A stretch of 64,000 nucleotides of DNA from Aegilops tauschii subsp. strangulata (Eukaryota; Streptophyta; Magnoliopsida; Poales; Poaceae), in NCBI RefSeq assembly GCF_002575655.3, contig NC_053039.3:371977633-372041632 (forward strand), in the 5' to 3' direction. Of the stretch, positions 56,932 to 64,000 are shown piece by piece; within the stretch, counting starts at the first letter, position 1; the number at the start of each line of letters is the position of its first letter. Made by a program: the position numbers and the translations under genes. Below the pieces are notes generated by a model, which was not told the DNA's origin, ran no database searches, and saw only the letters and a program-made list of their open reading frames with translations.

Positions 56932-58104
56932 ATGGCCCGCGAGAAGAAGAAGAGCGGGGTCACGGCGGCAGTGGACCGCCGAATGGGGCCCGAACCCGCC
57001 CTGGGCCGGTCCACTATGATCAATGTCGAAGGGTTGGATAAGTTCTTACCCGTGATTGCGGCTGATTCAACGAGTGGAAGGCGACAACGATCTGCCTTGC
57101 TTCTTTGCCCTCCACCAAATTGGAGGCCACCACCGTCTCCCTTCACCTTCACGCCCTCTTCTCTGGCTTGTTGCCCCCGTTTTCGGACTACTTCAACACC
57201 GTGTTGTCGCACTACCAGGTCCACGCGCTGCACCTTGACCCTGAATCCATCACCCTCCTATCCGCTTTTTCACATTCTTGTGTGAGGCCTTCGTGGGCAT
57301 CTTGTGTGAGGCCTTCGTGGGCATCGCTCCCTCGGTGGCACTGCTTCGCCACTTCTTCCCCCTGCAATTGACCGCCGGCGAGCGATGCTCCGGGTGTGTG
57401 TCGCTCCGTGCAGTGGGTGAGAAAGCGGGTGAGGGCATTAGGATGAAGATCCGCCCAGACGCGGAGGGCTTCCGGAAGCAGTGGGTGTACATCGACGCAT
57501 CCCAGCACAGCCCCCTACTTCAAACCCCGTCTTCCCCGGCGATGCCGAGCTCAGGATGGGCGCACGAGAGGCTCATCACCCCAGGCTCGCGCGGGTTACT
57601 GCAAGGCTGGTCGACTTGAGGGCTGAATGTGTGACGATGGCGATGGTGGTGAGGGAGTTCGTCCGGCGGTGGATTGCTCCACTCTAGCGCCATTCTCGCC
57701 TGATGTGGACCTTCACTGGCCGCGAAGACCCCATGAGGCTCCAGGAGACCTCCCTGCCCCCCAACACACTGAGTGTGATACTCCGCCTGTTGACCGGCGG
57801 GGGAGCCGGCGTGCTTCCTGATGGTAGACCCCCCCTATACAACTATACGAACGGGAGAGACTTCGCCAGGGGGATGCCTCGCTTCGATGAGTGGGGGCTG
57901 CCTCCCGAGGGCCATGAGGGGCCTCGTGACAACCCCTTCCTGGTGCTCCTAGCCCCTGAGGGTCTCAAGGGCGGAGCACCCCTGGTAGCGACTGACGGAC
58001 GCGTTGAACCGTCCGTCGCGGGCCGCCTTGCCCCCGCGCCTCTGGACGGTGGTGGTGGTCCCCTGCCTGGGGACGCGGCCATCCTCGCGTCGCGGGGAGG
58101 CTAG
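56932..58104 (+). pseudogene. antisense gene of element G, part 1: 'putative gypsy type transposon' domain
   Basis: ATG at 56932 (MAREKKKSGVTAAVDRRMGP) starts a protein that must be read through three frames: 56932 to about 57090, about 57090-57290 (HALFSGLLPPFSDYFNTVLS, HYQVHALHLDPESITLLSAF), then 57278-57619 (LCEAFVGIAPSVALLRHFFP, GFRKQWVYIDAS). These segments match the grass-specific domain Pfam calls 'Putative gypsy type transposon' (PF04195 as I recall it), of unknown function. The reading continues at 57703-58104 (LYNYTNGRDFARGMPRFDEW). A small direct repeat, TGTGAGGCCTTCGTGGGCATC-like, at 57281-57325 probably caused one frame change. Inactive. Confidence 0.7.
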
Positions 58105-58408
58105 GTGCCCCTCGCGGCGCCAGCCCCTATGTCCTGCGCCTCCTCAGGCCGGCGCCAACTCGCCCCGCGGACCTTGAAGAGAAGGAAGTGGGTCGCCGCC
58201 GATGAGTAAGTCTTCTGCTTTCCCTGACCTCTGCTCATCAAGCATGCCTCAGCCCTTATTTCTCAGGTCTCTGTCAAGTGAAGGGGCAAGGGTGTTCCCA
58301 TCACCACTCCCCGAAGCATCGAAGTGCCCCGCGGTCAAGCTTACGCACACTAGAGAAGTCACACTCCTCACGAGGTGACCCCTGGCGGTTCGCGACCCCG
58401 GGTCCCCG

Positions 58409-59893
58409 GTGTCCTTCGACAGGGGCAACGCCAGGCTGACATGGGTGGCGTCGCCGTTCATCCCGTTATCACGTGGCGGAACTTGGGTCCGCCGTGAGTT
58501 GATGAGCGGCCTGACATCTGGCTCGCGCTGGGCCATGCCTCGGGCCTGGGAAGTGGGCGCCAGGACGGTTGGCCCTGGGTTCGCACCTGATGCCGCCGGA
58601 CCGTCCAGAGCCTCTGCTACGGCCGGGGGCATGGAGCGGGGCCCTGGCCGAGCGCGGGAGCTCGCGCGTGGCCGCGGCTGCGGTGCCGTCCGGCACGGCC
58701 TTCTTCAGGACGCGAGGGGCACGCTGGACCGGCTCGAAGCAGAGCTTGGCGATGTTGACTCTTACCTCGAGGCCGAGCATCAGCGCCTGGCATGCGAGTG
58801 GCGCCGGCTCGAAGTAGGTGTCAACTTTAGCCACCTCCAGCATGAAGCCACTCGCTCAAAGGACAAGGCGTCCTCCGCTACAGCCAAAGAAGCCCGCAAC
58901 TGCGCTTTCGAAGAGGCTGAGGCCGCCAAAAAGCACGAGTAGGAGCTTGTGTCCTCCGTCATGACCATGGAGCGGGAAGCCCGGGAGCGCGAAGTCATCG
59001 CGCCCGTTCCCGCGGAAGGGTTGTCGAACCGCGAAGTGGAGCTCCGTGCTCTAGGGGAGGCGTTGGAGCTGGTAGCGTTGGAGCAGGACTTGGAGCGCGA
59101 CCGGCTTGAGATGATGGAGCGCCAAGTGATGACCGTTGAGGCCGCCCTGACCTCTCGGGAGGCGAAGGTTCAAACGGAGATCGACGGGGGAATTGCGGGG
59201 GGCCGCCAAGACCTTGCCAAGGATTATCGTGAGAAGCTGAAGCTTGAGGAGACCCTCTTCTACACCCGGCGCAATGAACTGAAGGCCGAGATCGATGGCC
59301 TCGGGGAGTGGCTGGCCTGGGCGGACAAGTGCCAGAAGGCTGCTCTCGACGCCCAAGCCGCAGCCAAGGCCGAGCTAGCTTCCCTTTATCAGCAAGTGGC
59401 GAATGTCGCTTCCCTGGTGGAGCGGGCGACAGATGAGGCGAATCGGGCTCGGGGTATGCAACACACGCAATCCGTGTTGTTTCAAGACTTGGAGCACCGG
59501 GCAAATTGTGCCCTACGCTCCATCTGCAAGGAGAGCGTCTCCAGCCCGCTCATGCCCGACGATGCCGGTTACCTCGCCTTCTTTACCAGGGTCGTGGAGC
59601 GTCTTGAAGGGAGCGCAGAGAAAGTGCGCCAGCTTGTTGACGAGGAAAGCCGTGACCTCCTCGCTCGGGCGTCGACGCGTGTTTTCAGCCATCTTCTTCG
59701 CTCAGACCCCGACTTCGACTTCCAGGCCGTGATCGACCCCGTCCCCAGGACAATTCACGACGCACTAGGGGAGTGGGCGGAGGACCATGTGGATGACCTG
59801 ATTACACGGTTCACCTCCGATGGCCTCGAGGATCAGCATGGAGCCGAGGAACATGGGGCCGCCATCAGCGATGATGATGATGCCTCTCCTTAG
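58409..59893 (+). pseudogene. antisense gene of element G, part 2: coiled-coil C-terminal region
   Basis: One frame runs from 58409 to TAG 59891-59893 with a single stop at 58940-58942. From about 58700 it is rich in Glu, Ala, Leu, Arg and Lys with heptad-like spacing (ELRALGEALELVALEQDLER, YREKLKLEETLFYTRRNELK), then a folded-looking part (DDAGYLAFFTRVVERLEGSA, FSHLLRSDPDFDFQAVIDPV) and an acidic tail (SDDDDASP). Long coiled coils after the PF04195-type domain are typical of these grass proteins. With part 1 this would be one protein of roughly 950-1000 residues. The 58105-58408 join is poorly defined. Confidence 0.65.
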
Positions 59894-60665
59894 AGCGCCC
59901 TCCTTTTTCTTTTCCTGGTGACATTTTGAACGTAACCCCGCGGGGATGTAAAAGTACTTGGAGGAAACTCCCTCATGATGTATGAAGTAACGTTGTACTC
60001 CCTTAGGCCACCTTCCCTTTACTTATTCTGCACCCGCAGCCCCCGAGCAAGGGTCGATCATCACTGTTATGCTGGGCCGCGATGCCCAGTCAAGGCCAGG
60101 AGGTGGGTACCCCTGAGGTTAGGGACCTCGGTAACGCGAGCCTGCTGGCTCGCTCGAGAGCGTCGTGCAAGGACTCAGGCACCAAAGTCTTGGTGAGGTG
60201 CGCGTTGAGGCAGGCCAGCGGCCGAAGCAGTCGTGCTCGGGCTGACTTAAACGCATACACCGACCCAGCCCCCGCTTGCGGGACGACCGGGAGGCGGGTG
60301 TCAGGCAGCCGTTGCTGCTCTTATAAAAGCTTGAGGAAGAAAAACACTGTAGAAAAACCTCAACCCCTTTTCTAAAAAGTACGCGAGAACTCTAAGCTTT
60401 ATTCAAGAAAATCGCAAATAGTTTACACAAAGCAAAGGAAAATGCCGCGTCCGGCACCTAGGCTAGTCTTCCCACTAGTGCGGAGCATGGGGCCTCCACT
60501 TGGGCGTGGGCATAGTCGCTGTTCGACCATTCCGTCAGCTCGGAGCATGGGGCTTCCATTGGGGTGTGGGCGGGAGCTCCCGGGGGGCCGTGGGGCAGTG
60601 CACCGGGAGCTCCGGGCGTGTATAGCCCCACTCATTATTATGTGAGAGTGTCACGGGTAGAACTT
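59894..60665. other. element G noncoding spacer between the antisense gene and integrase
   Basis: No gene is seen. It contains a short direct repeat (CGGAGCATGGGGC at 60481 and 60541) and the TATAGCCCCACTCATTATTA block (60621-60640) shared with F. Confidence 0.5.
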
Positions 60666-62270
60666 TCAGAGCTGGATGTTCCAAGCGTTCCGCATGGGGA
60701 ACCCATCCGCTTTCTCCAGGCACGCGGCGCCAAGCCTGGGGATGCGGGCATCCCTGAACGGGCCCACCCACATGGGCGAGAGCTTGTGAAGGCCCTCTCT
60801 GGGAAGGACCCGTCTCAGGATGAGGTCTTCGACTTCAAGGGTCCGGGAGCGGGTGTTGCGGCCGTGGTAACGCCACAAGGCCCGCTGGTACCTCGTGGCG
60901 CGGAGGGAGGCTTGGTGTCGGGTTCCCTCGCCGAGCGCGAGGTTGGTCCCCCGCGCGGCATCCTGGCGCGCCTCGTGGAGTGCCAAGCCCGTGGGGAGCC
61001 ACACTTGATCTCAAACGGAGGGACCGTCTCGGCCCCATGGACGAGGAAGAATGGGGTCTTGTTGGCGGCTTAGTCGCGACGGTGCGGATGAACCACAACA
61101 CAGACTGCACCTCGTCCAGCCAATCCCTGCCGCGAGCCTCAAGGCTCCTCTTGGAGCTTCTAGTCTTGAGGCCCCTAAAGACCTTGTTGGCATGCTCGGC
61201 CTAGCCGTTGCTTCGCGGGTGCATCACCGAAGCGTAGTACATCTGCGCTCCAAGGTTAGCACAATATGACCAGAAAAAGTTGCTTGTAACCCGGGAACCA
61301 TTGCCAGTGATGATGCGGTTGGGGACACCGAATCGGCTCACGAGGTCCTTGATGAACTTGACGGCCGGTCCTGCGGGGATGGTGCGCATAGGCTCCACTT
61401 CCGCCCACTTACTGAACTTGTCGATGGCGATGTAGAGGTAGCGGTAGCCACCGGCTGCTCGGGGAAAAGGCCTTAGCACGTCTAGCCCCCAGGCCACGAA
61501 CGGCGACGGGGGTGGGAGCGTCTGGAACCCCTGCTCCAGCTGGTGAATTTGCTTTCCGTGGAGCTGGCGGGCCTCGCAGGACCGAACCAATTCGACACTG
61601 TCGTGCAGTGCCATGGCCCAGCAGAATCCGTTGTGGACATCTTGCACATGAGGGCGCGTGGTAAAGAATGATGCCCGCAATCTCCCCGTGGATATCCGCC
61701 TACAGCTCGTGTCCTTGAACCTCCGGAATGTGCCTTAGCGAGACGTCGTCAGGGCGCCTGCAGTACTGCTTGCCATCCTGCAAGCGGTAAGGGGTGGCCT
61801 GGCGGGTCACGCTCCGCGTCCTCCTCCTTCTTTAGGCAGGGTGCCGTGTGGCAGGTACGCCTTCAACTCCTGCGTCCAACGACCCTCCTGAGGCGTCGTT
61901 GTCGGGAGCAGGCAGGCTCCCGAAGCAGGGCCACATGCTGAGGCTCCTGCGGGTGGCACTGGAGGTAGCTTCTCCCGAGGCAGCATGGTTCCTGACGTCG
62001 GGGGCGCGGCTGACGGCCTGAAGAGCCTTTCTTCAAAAGACACCAGGGCCTTGGGCCTCGCGGCGCGATGCCCACTCGGCGATATTGCCTGCCTCTTTGT
62101 TCACGCCCCTCGGGGCATGCCGCAATTCCTAGCCCGAGGATTGCCCTTCGATTTTACGTACCTCCTTTAGGTATGCCACCATGTGCTCGCCCTCCGACTC
62201 GTACTCCCTGTTAGAGAAATCGATGAGGAGCCGTTTGGGGCGGCAGCCGCGGGCCGGCGCCTGAGATCAG
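60666..62270 (-). pseudogene. pol remnant of element G: end of second RNase H and integrase
   Basis: On the minus strand, from about 62270, the C-terminal end of the second RNase H is readable (LIDFSNREYESEGEHMVAYL). Integrase follows at 61680-61201 with core motifs YLYIAIDKFSKWAEVEPM and FGVPNRIITGNGSRVTSNFF, where the usual D of DNGS is G. That change would remove a catalytic aspartate. The C-terminal region ends at 60666 (LHKLSPMWVGPFRDARIPRL). Reverse transcriptase and the protease are missing. Several frameshifts and stops are present. Confidence 0.78.
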
Positions 62271-62461
62271 CCCGCAGGTCCATTGCCTTGTTGAACATCG
62301 CCGCCCCCGCCTGACCACGGCGGCCATGAAGCGGCCTGCCGCGACAGCTTTCGCAGGGGGTTACTGTGGCTTACTCCGATCGGAGCCCAGAGAAGTGCCT
62401 CCTGAGCTGGAGCAGGGGCCCCGCTCTCGGGCTCGCCGCCACGGGGCCTTCTAGGTCCACC

Positions 62462-62887
62462 TCAGAAGGACGAGCAGACGCAACAGAGGCAAGCACGGGG
62501 CTGCGGTGAGGGTCGCGGCACATGTGGAAGGCGAGAAGGCTCCATGCCCCCGCAAGCGGCGTCAAGAAGTTCGGTGACACAGTCGAGCCAGGCATCGTAG
62601 TCATTGTTGGTAGGGCGGTAGTGCAACAACTCACGCGCCATGAGGAGCGCGGCTTGCGCGTCCACGGTGAGCGTGGCAAGACGACACCGTGGCGGGGGTG
62701 AAGGAAGGCGCGGCAGTGGGGCCGCCATGCTACGCGGAGGGCGGCAGCGAAGAGTGCTGCCACTCATGAGCAGTAGGGTTTGTGGCAGTGTTGGTTGCTG
62801 GAGAAGCGGAGAAGCGCGGAACACGGGCGCTGTCTGGGCGACGCGAGCGGCCCGGCGCTCGGCGCGAACTCGGCGGTCGTCGGCCAT
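62462..62887 (-). pseudogene. Gag N-terminal fragment of element G
   Basis: ATG at 62887-62885 (MADDRRVRAERRAARVAQTA) opens a frame through LTVDAQAALLMARELLHYRP, typical of the N-terminal part of Gag in grass Tat elements, and a stop near 62462. Sequence then jumps to pol, marking an internal deletion of several kb relative to F. Confidence 0.65.
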
Positions 62888-62934
62888 GGGAGCAACGAAG
62901 TAGAGACGAAAAAGTGGAAGGGAGTTTGGACATG

Positions 62935-62952
62935 CCCCTACCTGGCATGCCA
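62935..62952 (-). promoter_or_regulatory. primer-binding site of element G
   Basis: TGGCATGCCAGGTAGGGG on the minus strand, two bases inside the right LTR, with two differences from the site in F. Confidence 0.62.
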
Positions 62953-62973
62953 AATGTCGGAATCGAGGCTCCG

Positions 62974-63350
62974 TGTTAGGGCATATCTCTTCTCTAAGTA
63001 GTTTTGGTGATCGATGACAATGCTTTTGCGGACTAATCCCGTGCGTTGAGTATTTCAGAGATTCATTCTATGGCACGAGACGATTCTTTCCCCTTGGAGA
63101 TTTATGTGAAGACGGTGTAGTCTCTTTCGTTTCGGTTTGGTGGACTTGAGTTGTAGGAGACACCGTACTATCAAGAGGGGCCCGCTTTGGAAAGGCTAGG
63201 GTGGAATCAACACGTACACGTCTTTGCTGCACCCCCAGCTCCTTTCTTCTCCCTGGAGTTTGTTGTTTTAACTGAAGTGGAACACTGTGAGGAGAAAGCG
63301 GTAGTACCGCCGCCATAGCGGTAGTACCGCCTATGGTCCTCAAGCGGCAG
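62974..63350 (+). mobile_element. LTR H, 5' part, inserted into the right LTR of G
   Basis: It starts TGTTAGGGCATATCTC directly after 19 bases of the G LTR and carries GCGGTAGTACCGC palindromic units (near 63299 and 63319). It is interrupted at 63351 by LTR I. The family is not assigned. Confidence 0.6.
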
Positions 63351-64000
63351 TGCTACCTCTTGAGCACTGCGTTGGTTTTCCCTTGAAGAGGAAAGGGTGA
63401 TGCAACTAAGTAGCGTAAGTATTTCCCTCAGTTTTTGAAAACCAAGGTATCAATCCAGTAGGAGACTACACGCAAGTCGCCTCGTACCTACACAAACAAA
63501 TAAGAACCTTGCAACCAACGCGATAAAGGGGTTGTCAATCCCTTCACGGCCACTTGCAAAAGTGAGATCTGATAGAGATAATAAGATATATATTTTTGGT
63601 ATTTTTATGATATAGATTGAAAAGTAAAGATTGCAAAAATAAACGGTGACAGAAATAGCAAGTTGGTGGGAGATTAATATGATGGAAGATAGACCCGGGG
63701 GCCATAGGTTTCACTAGTGGCTTCTCTCAAGATAGCATAAGTATTACGGTGGGTGAACAAATTACTATCGAGCAATTGATAGAAAAGTGCATAATTATGA
63801 GAATATATAGGCATGATCATGTATATAGGCATCACATCCGCGACAAGTAGACCGAAACGATTCTGCATCTACTACTATTACTCCACACATCGACCGCTAT
63901 CCAGCATGCATCTAGAGTATTAAGTTCATAAGAACAGAGTAACGCATTAGGCAAGATGACATGATGTAGAGGGATAAACTCAAGCAATATGATATAAACC
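63351..64000 (-). mobile_element. LTR I, 3' part of a TGATACGTCTC-type Gypsy LTR, running off the window
   Basis: Read on the minus strand, it matches the 3' half of the E and E2 LTRs (blocks ATGCATGCTGGATAGCGGTC, AACTGAGGGAAATACTTA, CTTCAAGGGAAA) and ends GAGGTAGCA at 63351. It is opposite in orientation to B, C, D, E and E2. The remainder lies beyond the window. Confidence 0.82.

Larger units (their letters stand above)
55759..62973 (-). mobile_element. Tat/Retand-type Gypsy element G, internally deleted, with an antisense gene
   Basis: Left LTR 55759-56634 (3' LTR) and the first 19 bases of the right LTR (62955-62973, TGTCGGAATCGAGGCTCCG). Minus strand: a Gag fragment (62887-62462), then after a deletion of the rest of Gag, protease and reverse transcriptase, the end of the second RNase H and a decayed integrase down to about 60666. 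Plus strand: a large antisense gene region (56932-59893). Primer site, spacer blocks and LTR layout match element F. The right LTR is cut by LTR H, so the target duplication (left candidate GTGAC) cannot be checked. Confidence 0.85.

Noticed and set aside
58995..59504. Minus-strand Pro/Ser-rich open frame in element G
   Set aside because: Mirror of the Glu/Ala/Arg-rich coiled-coil frame on the plus strand.
63297..63332. GCGGTAGTACCGC repeats as a regulatory operator
   Set aside because: Such palindromic units belong to the LTR H sequence. Nothing links them to a regulator.

Overview
The window is plant nuclear DNA, almost certainly from a Triticeae grass (wheat, goatgrass or barley group). 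The evidence is a single host-gene remnant at the left edge followed by about 54 kb of nested LTR retrotransposons. These include an LTR of the BARE-1/WIS/Angela Copia type, several Gypsy LTRs starting TGATACGTCTC with tRNA-Asp-like primer sites, and two Tat/Retand-type Gypsy elements starting TGTCGG. There is no bacterial, organellar or CRISPR content. Element letters (B to I, with J) are mine. Family names such as Sabrina, WHAM or Fatima are associations, not database assignments.

Layout. 1-5.15 kb: a minus-strand spliced gene with a TATA box near 5140, a GC-rich and GA-rich 5' region, and internal exons encoding a multi-pass membrane protein I do not recognise. 5.2-9.3 kb: unclassified DNA, including an array of GTGTGGGC hairpins, then a LINE 3' end (minus strand) interrupted by LTR J. 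9.9-35.8 kb: Gypsy element D, truncated at its left LTR. It carries a decayed gag-protease gene and a second Athila ORF1-like gene, and has three insertions, each with a perfect 5-bp target duplication: an antisense BARE-1/Angela solo LTR (CCACT), element B (GGCAG, cutting the second gene of D) and element C (ATCCA). 35.8-49.0 kb: remnant element E, whose 3' LTR holds a solo LTR E2 (duplication GTGCT), which in turn holds the complete minus-strand Tat-like element F (duplication ATTAC). 49.0-55.8 kb: decayed repeats, two tRNA-like segments in opposite orientation, an AT-rich degenerate array, a ~0.6-kb tandem duplication and a TTGCCATG-rich region. 55.8-63.0 kb: element G, a relative of F with a large internal deletion. 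63.0-64.0 kb: two more LTR pieces (H, I).

How the parts work together. B and D encode only Gag and protease, and C encodes one unclassified protein, so all three would need reverse transcriptase and integrase from other elements. F has all pol domains but carries several stops and frameshifts. The most interesting signals are (1) internal copies of the polypurine tract in B, C and D, each matching the variant next to that element's own 3' LTR; (2) a family of hairpins with constant loop CTTCACTTATAT and changing but still complementary stems, in B, C and E; and (3) antisense genes at the same position in F and G that encode unrelated proteins: an AT-hook plus B3-like protein in F, and a 'putative gypsy type transposon' domain plus coiled coil in G.
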